Positions 12,435 to 49,305 of a DNA stretch of 64,000 nt are shown piece by piece. Positions within the stretch are counted from its first letter, which is position 1. Every line of letters starts with the position of its first letter. This DNA is from Motacilla alba alba. Lineage: Eukaryota; Chordata; Aves; Passeriformes; Motacillidae. A model generated the notes under the pieces. It searched no databases. It was not told where the DNA came from and was given only the letters and a program-made list of their open reading frames with translations. The DNA lies in contig NC_052018.1 of the NCBI RefSeq assembly GCF_015832195.1, positions 59,767,666-59,831,665 of the forward strand, given 5' to 3'. The position numbers and the translations under genes were made by a program.

Positions 12435-13000
12435 CTTAATATTAAAACATTCATTTGTCCACATAAAATTCAACAAATATTTTGCTTTAAAACTAGTAAA
12501 TTCATGGAAGCTGCAGGAAAACTACTATCTGATTTTGTGCACTAATACATTTTTGCTCAAAAACAGTTGTAAAGGATTCTTAAGTTATTTTAATTTATTG
12601 TGGATCAAAAATAGATTAAGTCAGCCCAGGTTTGTAAATTAGTTCATCCCTTTCAAGCATTTATTAAGATGATGTAGTTTTCTTGGGGATGGCCTCATTA
12701 ATATTTTAAGTAATGTGGAAAAGGTGCTAGTGAGTGGCAGAGGAGTTTACAATGGAAAGTAGCATTGCAAACTGAAATTTTCAGTACCTTGGGCATTTTA
12801 TTTCTTTGGTTTTCATGTTTGCTTTATTTAAAGCACAATTAAGTTATTTTAATGTGTTTTAGTGCACAACAGTGCAGAAGTTTCATTTTTGTATGTTTCA
12901 ATGCTGTTTATACTTTATACATATGTGTAAATACAAAAACAAAGCTTGGCCTGTAATCTTTTATTTGACTGTATTTTTTATTTTCTCTATGAGCCTGTAC

Positions 13001-13006
13001 AGTAAA
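13001..13006 (+). terminator. Candidate TIAM2 poly(A) signal (AGTAAA variant)
   Basis: AGTAAA lies 567 nt after the TIAM2 stop and is followed by a T/GT-rich stretch at about 13020-13070, as expected downstream of a cleavage site. The alternative is the canonical AATAAA at 13591-13596, which would give a 3' UTR of about 1.2 kb. Sequence alone cannot decide. Confidence 0.35.
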
Positions 13007-13044
13007 AGACAAAAAAGTATTGTACTTAGCCATGTTTTCTACTT

Positions 13045-13050
13045 TTTATT
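13045..13050 (-). terminator. Candidate TFB1M poly(A) signal (AATAAA)
   Basis: TTTATT on the plus strand reads AATAAA in TFB1M sense, about 570 nt after its stop. Further copies at 12977-12982 and 12960-12965 give alternative ends. Confidence 0.45.
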
Positions 13051-13590
13051 GTGCTGCTTTTCTGTAGTTGGAGCTTTAAATCCCAAATTCTTTGCTTCTG
13101 CATAAATGAGAAGAGTATTAGCAGACCTTGAGGCAATTGTTGCACTTTATCCTCCCGTAAGCCAGTCACTTGAGTGTATTTATAAGAGTCTTGGCTTCTG
13201 TTTTTTAAATTATTCTGCAGAGGAGGATGTTCCAGGATAAAAAAGCACAAAAACCCAAACACCATCCTATGTCGTGATGTCTGAAAAGTATTTTTCTTCA
13301 ATTTCAGTGAAGCACTTTCATTTATACAAAATTCAATTATATCAGAAGTATTGCAACTTAGTTACCTTTCTCACAACGTACCTTGTTTCTTGGTATGTGT
13401 TTTAGCCATTCCCCTGAAGTAAAAAGAACCCGGATTGCCTTTTCTCTTTTGTGTGCAGCTGAATGGAATACTGAGATGCCCTCTCTCTCTACAACCTTCT
13501 CAGAAGTAGGTCTTTCATATCTGCATAGATGTAGGACCATCTAAACCTTCTTTTACTGAGTCAATACCTGTAGATCAAGGAGTTAAAACT

Positions 13591-13596
13591 AATAAA
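13591..13596 (+). terminator. Candidate distal TIAM2 poly(A) signal (AATAAA)
   Basis: This is the only canonical AATAAA on the plus strand between the TIAM2 stop and the TFB1M coding region. If used, TIAM2 mRNA would end close to the TFB1M stop codon and be antisense to the whole TFB1M 3' UTR. Confidence 0.35.
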
Positions 13597-13615
13597 AAAA
13601 ATCAGACTTGTGCTG

Positions 13616-39287
<25,672 letters not shown>

Positions 39288-39678
39288 TCCTTCCTCCTAG
39301 GGAGACACCGAAAAGATTATTCTATTACAGACAGCGAATTAAAATTAACATTAAAAACACTACTAAGCCTTCAAACCAAGGCGTGATTTACAAATCACTA
39401 TAGGACTAAACTCCAAACATCACTACTTTGATTTCTGGATGCAGTGCTCATGCCAGGCACGAACTGGGGGTATTTGGGCAAGTCCCAATGTGCAGCTCTG
39501 CCAAAGCCTCAGGTGAAACCAAGCCCTCTCACAAGTACTCGATGTCAACCTTTCATTACTTCAGAGAAGCGTCAGTAAGCACAATGACCCCAGGGCACCA
39601 CGCAAAGCCAGAACGCGTTTCATTCACGTGTCCCTAAGAAAGGCCGGAGCAGCTCCGCCCGCCCGAGCTCCTGCTGAC

Positions 39679-39690
39679 TGCGCAGGCGCG
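39679..39690. promoter_or_regulatory. NRF1-like site
   Basis: TGCGCAGGCGCG fits the common NRF1 form TGCGCANGCGC. It lies at the TFB1M-proximal edge of the island, which would be within the predicted 5' UTR intron. Confidence 0.45.
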
Positions 39691-39725
39691 CTCGCCGTCA
39701 GCGCGGCGGGGGAGGGCCCAGCGCA

Positions 39726-39736
39726 GGGGCGGGGCC
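39726..39736. promoter_or_regulatory. GC box (Sp1-type)
   Basis: GGGGCGGGGCC is a consensus GC box. A second, GGGCGGGGC, occurs at about 40019-40027, near the outer edge of the island. Confidence 0.5.
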
Positions 39737-39901
39737 GCGCGTGCTGCCGCCTCACGCACCGGGCCAGGCCAGAGCCGGAGCGCGCCGCCGCCGCCGCTGC
39801 ACGGGCTTTCTCCCTCCGCCTCGCTGTCGCAGCGGAAAGGGACGCTCGGAGCGGTGTCCCGGCAGCGCCGCGGCTCCTCACGGGGCGCAGCGGGCGCCAA
39901 C

Positions 39902-39908
39902 CCGGAAG
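39902..39908. promoter_or_regulatory. ETS/GABP (NRF2)-like motif
   Basis: CCGGAAG is an ETS-family core of the type bound by GABP (NRF2). It lies between two NRF1-like motifs. A single short motif is weak evidence by itself. Confidence 0.35.
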
Positions 39909-39925
39909 AGAAAGGGGCGCGGCGC

Positions 39926-39937
39926 TGCGCATGCGGC
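39926..39937. promoter_or_regulatory. NRF1-like site
   Basis: TGCGCATGCGGC differs from the NRF1 palindrome by one base of the core. It lies about 70 nt from the stronger site. Confidence 0.45.
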
Positions 39938-39953
39938 TGTCCCAGCGCCTTAC

Positions 39954-40030
39954 CTGGGTGTGCGCGGTAGAGACGGGGCCGAGCGTGCCGCCGCGTGCGC
40001 ATGCGCCGTGGGAGCCGAGGGCGGGGCTCG
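39954..40030 (-). other. TFB1M: Predicted noncoding first exon of TFB1M
   Basis: In TFB1M sense, CCCAG/GTAAGG with the donor at 39953 is a near-consensus splice donor inside the CpG island. A matching acceptor, TCTCCCTAG, ends at 39297, just before the start codon. This predicts a 5' UTR exon in the island and a 657-nt intron (39297-39953). The upper limit of the exon is not determined. Confidence 0.4.
39996..40007. promoter_or_regulatory. NRF1 site with palindromic GCGCATGCGC core
   Basis: TGCGCATGCGCC contains the full NRF1 palindrome. It is the strongest of three NRF1-like motifs in the island and lies upstream of the predicted TFB1M first-exon donor. Confidence 0.65.
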
Positions 40031-41209
40031 GCCCTGTGGGGGAGTAGGGAATTAGCAGTGGAGAAGCGCATTTAATAATAGTGTTCGTATGCGTAATTAC
40101 ATTATGTAAGTGCGTGTGCTTACATATATTTGCAGGTGTATTTATATCTAGGAGTGTATTCTTCAGGCGTTTTCTTGTTTTGCTCGTCCTGAGATGCACT
40201 GGTGCCACCAAAAGTCATTTTGGCAGAGCATCTCTGCAGTATCTTCAGAGGATTAAGGATGTTCCTTCTCCACAGCACTTTTAAAAAACTATTTGATTTT
40301 AAGGTTCTTTTTCAATTTTGCCTGTAATGTTCCATGTTATTATGACTCCAACAATGTTGAGGAGATACTTCCTGGAAGCTAGACTGTTACTAAAGAGCCA
40401 GAGGTAATAAAGATTATTATTAGGTAGATGCAAAGAAATAAGGATATTAAAGGATTTGCAAAGCATAATTTCTCCCTCAGGAGAAATAATGAGAGTAATT
40501 CTAAATAGTTTTCTGCATCAGGCATAGCTTCTACCCCCTGTGGCCTACTACTCCAGTTAAGTAATAACAGCAGATGCTGTAATGCATATTAGTGTTGTCC
40601 TGTGAAGAAGTAAATGGAAGAAGGCTGATACACAAAATTTGCATCAATACCCCTTTACAGCTGCGGGTTCAGTTTTGAGATCAATAAAGTTTATTTGAAA
40701 CCTATGTGTGAGATAAGCAATACATGTATGAAGAACTGGGAAAAGGTGGTGTCAATAGGAGACAGAATATAATAGGAAGAAGCACATTTACAGAAAAGTG
40801 AAAATGCATCTAATTACTCAGTCATTAAAAATATAGGGAGCTTTGCACCTGGTGTCAGTAAGAAGAGGACCTGGCCTAGGGTTTATTTGCATACAGTGGA
40901 ATATTGAAATAAAATCTCGTGGTCCAAGTCTTATCTGAAACAGTGATGTTTTGAGTCTGTGAGGTATAAAGTATCATTTTTAATATATATTATTTGAATT
41001 TAAAGTCATTAAATATAAAATGTAAGCTCCACCTGTTGGTGAAAATGTGGGATTTCAAATTATACTTGCTACTAGCCCTATGATAATAGCTCAGTTCCAA
41101 AAGGGCTTTACAAGAAATTGATATAATGGTGATTTTTCTGCTTAAAATCTGAAGAAATTTGAAGGAATATGGGGCTGCATCTCAGGAGAAGCAAGTATGA
41201 AAATGGCAT

Positions 41210-41245
41210 GGGATCAGTCAGCTTTATGGGATCAATCAGCTTTAT
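41210..41245. repeat. 18-bp tandem duplication
   Basis: gggatcagtcagctttat is followed by gggatcaatcagctttat, with a single mismatch. Intergenic. Confidence 0.9.
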
Positions 41246-43351
41246 GGCCAGCTGAGGCGTCCAGGCTGTTTTAGCTCTCAAGCAAAAAAAGATGCCAATT
41301 TAAGTTTTCCTCTATGTAAAAAAAGTAGTGTCAGGACATTGTTTTAATAATGCATTTCATACTTGATTGTCACCAAGGCCGAAATTTTTTCGTCTCACAG
41401 CCTCGAATCTCCTCAGTCTTTGTATACAAGTATTGTTCTGACATAGTTAAAGTGCACACTTTTTCTGGACTAGATGAACTTGCATTAAAATTTCTAGATT
41501 ATATCATGTGGTCATAACTCCTACTGTAATAACAAACTATAATAGATGTAAAATAGCTGAATGAAATCCAGTAATCTTTGCTAATACTTTCACCTGTGGA
41601 AACTTTTTGGTAGAAAAATTGCTTGCTAAAATAACAGTTGCAGTTTATGTCTGAAATGTTTTCAGGCCACGTCACTGACCGTCGTAACATTGGATCAGTC
41701 AGACTTCTGCAAGGAATTTTTGTGTGAAATCATCCTATTCATACACTTTTGTTATTAGTATTTTATTGCTGTTATGGTATGTTTTCCATATTTAATTGCT
41801 GTTTTTCCAGTAAATTATTGTTTCAAAACATAATCTCTCCTTTTTGTCCCTTTCTTATTGGAGGAGGGTGGGGGCAATGGACGTGGCTGACTGGAGCTTA
41901 ATTTCCAGCTAGTTTTAAACCACAACAACTGGTCATTTCTAGAGGGTGTCTCCAACTAAGTCTTACATATTCTGCAGGAGGAAAAGTGAGCCTTCCAAGC
42001 TTTCATCTGTTTGTTCTGCTTATTCCAACCTTTTCATGCAAATTAGGTAAAGCCTGCAGGAAGAGAACTTCCTTCTTATGGTCCTAACAAAGTTCACAAA
42101 AGAGATGTGAGAGAAGGAAATGAAGGAATATTTCAATTCCTGTGAATGCCTGCCACCCACCCTGGGACTCTCCAGTCTCTTTGTCCTTTGATGTGCTGGA
42201 GTTGTTCCCTGAAGATATTTCTGATTACTTACCACAAAGGTACTCATGTAACAACAAGGGATTATGAGCACCACAATCAAGGCAGTCCTTAAATATGCAG
42301 AAAGAGGATGGAATATGGAGAGCACTTGTATAAATAGCAATAATAAAACTTTAATGACCTCCCAGACTTTGGACAACTCCATTTTTATACTGGAACCTGG
42401 CCCAAGAATCTACTAGAGAAGTTCTTAATCTATTTTCTTTCTTTCCTCCAGGGTTAAAGCAGTTGGGAAAAAATCATAAACAAAATAATGCAGAATTTTG
42501 GAGTTCTGGAAAAATGTTTTATTTTGGGAATGGCAGCAATCCACCATCTGTTTATTTCATCATTTGATTGTGTTTTAACCTTACATGCAGAGCCTGCTAA
42601 TTTTGAAGCCAATGAAACATTCAGCACATATTCCACTGATCAGGTGAATGCCAGAGAAAGCTAAACTGAGCATCTGGGCTCAGGGTCAGGTTCTGAGATC
42701 AGTTTTGCAGAGACACCATCATGGGTTCAGTTGGAGTTCTTCTCTTGGCTGCAGCTTCAGTTCAGGTTTACCTGCCAGCATTGCAAGGATTGAAACCAAA
42801 GTTGTGTCTGTAATGATGAAAATGTAATGATTAACTTCACCAGTGGGAAGTTAATTTTACAGACTTGCTGAGCTCATTTGTAGATACTCATTATTTACTG
42901 GTCCTATGTTCAGGTTTTTACAGTTTAAAAATAACTCCCTCTGAAAGGAAGTACAGTCTTACTGAGCTAAATGTTTTGTTGCTTGGGAATATTGTTACTA
43001 GTTTTACATTATGGCATCTTATTGTGAAAAAGAGGATCCACACATGCTCTTGAAATGCCACACTCCGCTCAATTCTGAGACAGAAAAATCTATTTGACAG
43101 TTACTTTACATCAAGTTAAGGTAGATAAGATAATAAGATGTAAATACCCAGATTATATTGTAAAATGATAAGGAAATGTAACACCCAAAAGGGGTTATAG
43201 ACATAAAATCTTGTATTTTTCACCCTGCTGGAAGTATTTTCATACCACAAGGCCTCTATTCTTCAGCTTGCTCTCAAATGCACTGCTTTCTATTGTTTGT
43301 TTAAATAAAATGTTTATTTTTTCTGTTACACTACCTCATAAGGATCCTAAT

Positions 43352-43425
43352 AGATGATAGGAGCCCATTGCACCAGGCACTGTACAAACAAGCACAGTGA
43401 CTGCACTCTCTCGGGAAGACTTTTG
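43352..43425. repeat. Possible ancient amniote interspersed repeat
   Basis: The stretch gatgataggagcccattgca, then ccaggcactgtacaaacaag, resembles a motif common in old amniote repeats (cattgtgctaggcactgtacaaaca). The family could not be named from memory. Confidence 0.4.
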
Positions 43426-46400
43426 TGACCAAATAAAATATTGAAGAAAATAAATTAGCAAATGGGAAGACGTTTGGGGAATATAACAGCAGAGATATGT
43501 ACATTTGTGTAGTCACAATAATTTTAGAAGCCATGAGCTGCAAAAAAAGTACAAAACTGTTATGAAACCTCTTCAGTATTAACTCTGGCTCTGTAATAGG
43601 TTTTCTTGCTCTTTGACAGTGGAGGTGATGCATTTTAGAGTCCCTGGTTTGAGCTAAATGTTTTGCTCACTTCAATATTTGTACTCAGTGTGAAATAAAC
43701 CTGAATATTACTTCAGCTACTTTTTCTAGTAGAGCCAAGTAATTCTATTGTGGAAGAAGTCTTCCTACTTATGTCAGTCTACCACTGTGGGTTTGTCAGG
43801 CCACAGTTTGACCAGGAACAGTGCTTTTCTTGTTACCATCTCAATAATGCTGTGTAGCAAAAACTAAACACTCAAAGAATAAGAACTTCACATTAACAAA
43901 AAATCTGGCAGAAATTCTGTCCAGACTGCTGAGTTCTTTCCTAACATAACTCAGAAAGTGCAAAGATCCACGGCTTTCTGTATTGTCATAGCAGATGGCT
44001 AAAAATCATTATATTTATTTCAAAGTATTAGAATTTCTTTTACTGCTCAGTTCTTCTGATGTGCCTTTTTATTTGTGAGCCACTTAATCAACTCTGGTCA
44101 CATTGCAATGCTCTAGCTGTAGCCATCCACACTAGAAAGTTTATTTTTGCTTGACAGTTTTGACTTTCACTTGATCATGCCATTTTAGGTGCTAGGGCAT
44201 TTATAAGAAATACCAGTTAATGCAAATTTTGGGTTAAAATTTGAGGAATGTCAGGAATTATGAGAATCAAGACTGCTCTCATTTACATTATCTGCTGGCT
44301 TCTGTAGAAATGGGGTTTTTCACACTTGCAAGTAGGACTTAAAAACAAAACCACAGACTCAGTACTACCAGCAGCTGCACTTTTCATCCATTTATCATTG
44401 GGAATTTTAAAGCATTGTGAAACATTGGTATTTCAGTGAGCTTGGTCTTGCTCACCCAACATCCAAGTGTCTGTATTGGAGAATGTTCCCTTGAGGATAA
44501 TAGTTGTTTGAATCCTAATTAGGCACTCTGATGTTCCACTTTTAAGCATTAAGTATCCATCCCCAAGTTAAAAATATGGAAAGCTTTATCACTTGCAACA
44601 GCTCCCACAAAGATATTCATTAAAAATACAACATACCACATCAATTGGAACCCAGACTTTTGTACTCTGATCATAGAAAATAAGTACAAAATTACCCAAA
44701 TCTTTGAGGAGCACACAGGTAACTGTTCATCGCTGCACCATGTTTCTAACTGTGCCTCCTTTGCTATAGTTAATTTATGGTCTTTTTAAACCTACCCATG
44801 GACTAGGAGTGGCACAGAGACCTGTATGTCCCCCACAAGGGGAGATCATAAAACAGGATATGTCCCTCGGTTTTCCTTTCCTGCTGCCACACAGGTGTTT
44901 TGCAGGACAGTTTAAAAACATGTTTACCTCATCTGGACCACTGAACAACGTGTTAGAATTAGATGAGGTCCTGGAACTCCTTTTGTTCCTTGCTTGTGTC
45001 AGGCAAGTCAGTTGCTGCCGAATCCCTCAGAAATAAGCAATACCCTTTATAAGTGCCTCATAGCTCTGGTGGATTGTTTATAGTCCCAGAAAATGTGACA
45101 TGAAAAAAGATGGCAGAGAGGAAACCTTTTAGCCTCAGTTCTCTAGTTTCTGCCTTTCAAATCCAGAGGTGGGATTTCAGTCTGGGATCTCGAGCATGAA
45201 AGGATTTCTGTCTTCAGTATGTATAAAATGAGAAGGCAGAAACCTGGGGACATGAATGTTGGGACAAGCTCTGTGACCACTGGGTGCCACTCTTGTTCCA
45301 CGGCGAGTGAGCTGCTGTGTCTTTAGCAAGGACCAAAAAGTTTACTGACTCGACTGAATGTCCTAATGTTGAGTCAGGCTGCCAGAATACGAATGCCATA
45401 TATTCTGCCTAGAGGAAATAAAAAGCAGAAGGTCAATGATAGACACTTACAGTAAGCAAGAAAGGAAGATTCAGTAAGCAAAATCCGAGCAGTAAAACCT
45501 GGAAGTTCAGGTCTGCTGAATACACCACTTGTAAGGGTAGGTTGTTAATCATAGTTGCGAGCTCCTAAGTCAATGTCAGAATTTGTATATTCCTAAAAAA
45601 AAGGGTGAAGAAACTGATTTTAAAATCTGTTTTTAAAATAAAACATTTAATTAACAGATTTTAAGTCAGCTTTTTGCATCTAACGCAGCTGGCAAAATAA
45701 AATGTAGCACCTCTGTTTGAACCATAACCTATTTCTATCATTAGGGTGCTGTAACAAGCACAGCATTCTGATCATGCATTTCTAAGGGAGCAGACAACTA
45801 CCACTGCTGTAGTACTGAGTATGGGAGAGTAAAGCTAACTGCAATGTTTTCTCTGTCCAGACAAAGAGAAGTGCTAAACAGAAATAAAAAAATCATCAGC
45901 AAGACATTGCTCCCATAATCAACAGTGTCAAGTTTTTAAATAAATATGTTTTTCTGAGGCTTTACCTGGCATAAATTGCTACAGTTCTGTTAAAGTTGTG
46001 GCGACAGCACTGATTCCTAAAAGGTATGAATACTCTTTAATTATTTTATGTCTTGTTAGTTTGATTTGATTTTTGATTTTAAACCAAAATATTCTAACAT
46101 CTTCAAAAATGCAGCATTGAACTGCTCACTTCCAGATACATTCTGTCATACTGTGATCTGAAAATGAAGGTGGATTGAGATGGATTTCTTTCTGGTTCTT
46201 CACTTGTGGAATTCTTGCTTGAAATTTATTTGGAGCCCACAGCTCCTCTTGGACGGCTAATGAATGCATCTGTTTAGCCCTGTGTATTAAATAGATACTA
46301 TTCAATGTTGTATCCAAAGCTTAGAATGGATTTTTTGTATTGTAGTTACACCCAAAAGGCCCCAGCTGAACTCTAGCTCATCAGAAATTGTACTAGCACA

Positions 46401-47700
46401 GCAGAAGATGTGACCTCTGTCAGGGGAACCTTGCCATGTGAATCCGAAAGAATAGGTGGATGCTGACAGATTAGGAGAATAAGAAGGTATGGAGTTAGCA
46501 CTGGTCAGCATGACAAGCTGTGGTCTCAGAAAGGCAGCTTTTTTCCTACAGAATCACAAAAGAAGGGTACAGTGACAGAACTCTGCTGATGTTTACAGGG
46601 AGGGCAGAGGGGAAGAAACATCAAGGTGCTTCTTTGAAACATGGGCTGCTCTCATGAACCATGGCCTCTCATAATAACTAAGTTTCCAGGAGGCAGCCTC
46701 AGAAATATTTGTACAGAGGCAAGTGAATGTGACTTTGTGGAGTAGTTGCAATATAAAAGGTAAAGCAGTGGAAGATGTAAAGATAGGAGGGATTAGGCCA
46801 AAGCAAGAGGGAGGGAGATATGTCTTGAAGGATGGATATGACAAGTGGTGCAAATAGGCATTTATAAAAGCCAGAAGAAAGGTTTAATTTTGAAAAATAT
46901 GAAGAGTTGAGAATTGAATGAGAATTTTAGCTGTACTTATGAAAAATTAACTTAGGGATTTTGTGGAGACAGATCTGCAAAAAAAAGGTTTGAGTTGAGG
47001 CCCAATTAGATGCCCAAGTTGATAATGATAATCTGATTATATGAGTAGATGGAAGCACAATGATCAGAAAAAAGCATTGCTAAGACAAAAAAATTTAAGG
47101 AGGTTTTTGTCCAGGCCATACCATCCCAGGCCTCATTCTGGGCACAAAGGTTCCACACACTGGAAGCTTTAGCTCTTATTCCCCTGTCTGCTAAGAGGAA
47201 GAGTAAGAATAAAGTGAATCAAGATTGGAAAGCACTTGTAAAAGACTCCATATATTTGATAGCAGAAAGAATTTGGAAAGTATTTGAAGGAAAGGAGGAG
47301 TTTTCTAGGACTGAAGCTGTAAAACGAGGAGCATATGAAAGCTTGGATCTGGCCGTGATTTAGGACAGCTGCGTATTGGAGAAGATCCAGCCAAGACTGA
47401 AGGTTTATTGCTCTAAGTACCTTGGAAACTTTGGTTTTGTTGTCAAATAAGACCTTAAACAGGAATTAAAATCACCAGGAGCCCAGGACATGGTTTTGCC
47501 TGGGTAAGTAGCTCATTGACTTGTATCACTGTAGTGAACCAAGACATCATAAGAAGAGTGGAAATAGGACATCAGGAGTCTTTGGGTTGAAGATAAGTGG
47601 CTTATATTTGATATGGGAGAAATTGAGAAGACGTTTGATTAAACCCACAGTAACTAGGCTGCACAGGGTCTAAATACCTTTTTAGGTATTACTGAGGCCT

Positions 47701-47754
47701 GCAGTCAGTTATGACACTGCTGTGACTGCAATCAATTGTGACACTGCTGGAAAA
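47701..47754. repeat. 27-bp imperfect tandem duplication
   Basis: gcagtcagttatgacactgc and gcaatcaattgtgacactgc begin two adjacent 27-nt units with a few substitutions. Confidence 0.7.
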
Positions 47755-48228
47755 GAAGTCCTTAGAGACTTGGGGAGATCTCTGTGCAAGGACTCAGTTT
47801 GCAAGGTGGTGTATCAAGATATGTGTCTGAATATCAGTCATATCAAAATACATCATCTGCAAGTTTCATTTAGTTGTAGCAGCAGAATGTGGGACAGATA
47901 CAGCTGATATGGGGGCTAGAAAGGCATTTAATGTAACTTTTATTTTTCAGGAATAACAGAGCTTGCCAATATCCATTCATTAACTCCAGGCTGGTTTTTT
48001 TAATGACTGTTTTCCATATCTCTTTCATTTTATTAGTCCAAGTGGGTCAGAGTGGGTCAAATCTAGCTACTTCATTTTTTAGTATCCTTCTAGTAATCAG
48101 TACAAAATGCAGACACTACAAGCTAAAACAATTGGTACTTTTCAAATGTCCTAAATAAACTATATTCTGCAACTGTTTCTTGGTTGTCTTTCATAACTAC
48201 CTCACAAAGTGTTTTCTTACGCCTCGGT

Positions 48229-48260
48229 AGTATATTAGTATATAAGTATATGAGTATATG
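48229..48260. repeat. 8-bp minisatellite (AGTATATN)4
   Basis: Four tandem copies of agtatatt, agtatata, agtatatg and agtatatg. Intergenic. Confidence 0.85.
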
Positions 48261-48910
48261 AGTTAATTCATATATTAGAAAAGCACTCAGCTGACGTGGT
48301 TATAAGCACATCTGACAATGTCTTAACCAGTCATTTCCTCTTTGAGAGGAGGTACACAAGCTTCCTCTTTGAGATCTATAATAGGTTTTCTCTGAGGAGT
48401 CATCTAGGTCCTTTGCCAAGACCCATATTTGAATTCCTAAGGTTACTTTGGACAGCACAACCTTTAATTTAACACATCTTCCTTGTTTTCCAAAATTGTT
48501 GTAGACTATCATGGCCCCATTTCCCCACTAAACAAATGACATTTCCGGCTTCTACAGTGACCTTGGTATCTCAAATGAGACACGACAATTACTGATGCTA
48601 GAGTGTTGTTTTTAATCAGAAAGCAAAAATCTTATTTTTGGTAAGTAGCTCAACACTGAATTACATCACCATTGAGAATACTGTGTAGGATGGAGGTTAT
48701 TGGCAAAGGCTCCAGCTCTGTGCAACTTTTCTGTCAGACTGAGTATAAATCAGATTGCATTTTTACTTTTCATCCCTGTTTTTTTTCTCTGCAGGTACCG
48801 TGTTCCCTAGCGCCGCTTTATGTAGAATAATGAAAAGGCAGAAACTTAGATAAATGTCTCTGAGACTTGTAAAATTGCAAACAGGAAATACAGCAATGTC
48901 TTTAAAGTAT

Positions 48911-49305
48911 CACAGAATCATTTGGTTGGAAGGAAGCTGTTAAGATAATCTAGACCTGTGTTTCAGTTTGTGTCCATTTCCTCTTGTCCTGTGACTAGGA
49001 GCCACTGAGAAGAGTCTGGATCTCATTTTCTTCATTTCCTCTCATCAGGTACTAAAGACACTGGTAAGGTCCCTCTGAGCATTTTCTTCTCCAGGCTCTT
49101 TTGGCCTGTTCTCTCATGCTCCAGATCAATAATTATTTTAGTGGTCCTGTGCTGGATTCAGTCTGGTAAGTCTGTATCTGCCTCATTTTGGGTAGTGCAG
49201 CCCTGGACCCACCACTCTAGATGTGTCTCACTGGTGCTGAGTAGAGGGGAAGGATCACCTCCCTCAACCTGCTCTTCCAAATGCTGCCCCAGAGGCTATT
49301 GCAAT
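48911..49305 (-). mobile_element. CR1 LINE 3' region, diverged (reverse orientation)
   Basis: It starts cacagaatcatttggttgga (complement of the CR1 end). Later it has cattttcttctccaggctc and agtagaggggaaggatcacc, a known order in reversed CR1 copies. Several small deletions suggest an old copy. Confidence 0.75.

Larger units (their letters stand above)
12435..13615. other. Convergent 3' UTR interval of TIAM2 (+) and TFB1M (-)
   Basis: These 1181 nt separate the two stop codons. On the plus strand the first canonical AATAAA is at 13591, only about 20 nt from the TFB1M stop. Variants occur earlier: ATTAAA at 12441 and AGTAAA at 13001. On the minus strand AATAAA is present at 13045-13050, 12977-12982 and 12960-12965, inside what should be TIAM2 3' UTR. 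The interval is AT-rich, as is usual for 3' UTRs. Confidence 0.7.
39640..40035 (-). promoter_or_regulatory. TFB1M: CpG-island promoter of TFB1M
   Basis: This stretch of about 400 nt is GC-rich with very dense CpG, in sharp contrast to the AT-rich flanks. It lies at the 5' end of TFB1M. It carries three NRF1-like motifs, a GC box and an ETS-like CCGGAAG, the factor set known for the human TFB1M promoter. Open frames of 104-195 codons across it on both strands are composition artefacts. Confidence 0.85.

Noticed and set aside
39624..40211. Overlapping open frames of 104-195 codons on both strands in the CpG island
   Set aside because: They are Ala/Arg/Gly/Pro-rich in every frame, which is what GC-rich DNA gives by chance. 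No domain is recognised and they overlap a promoter.
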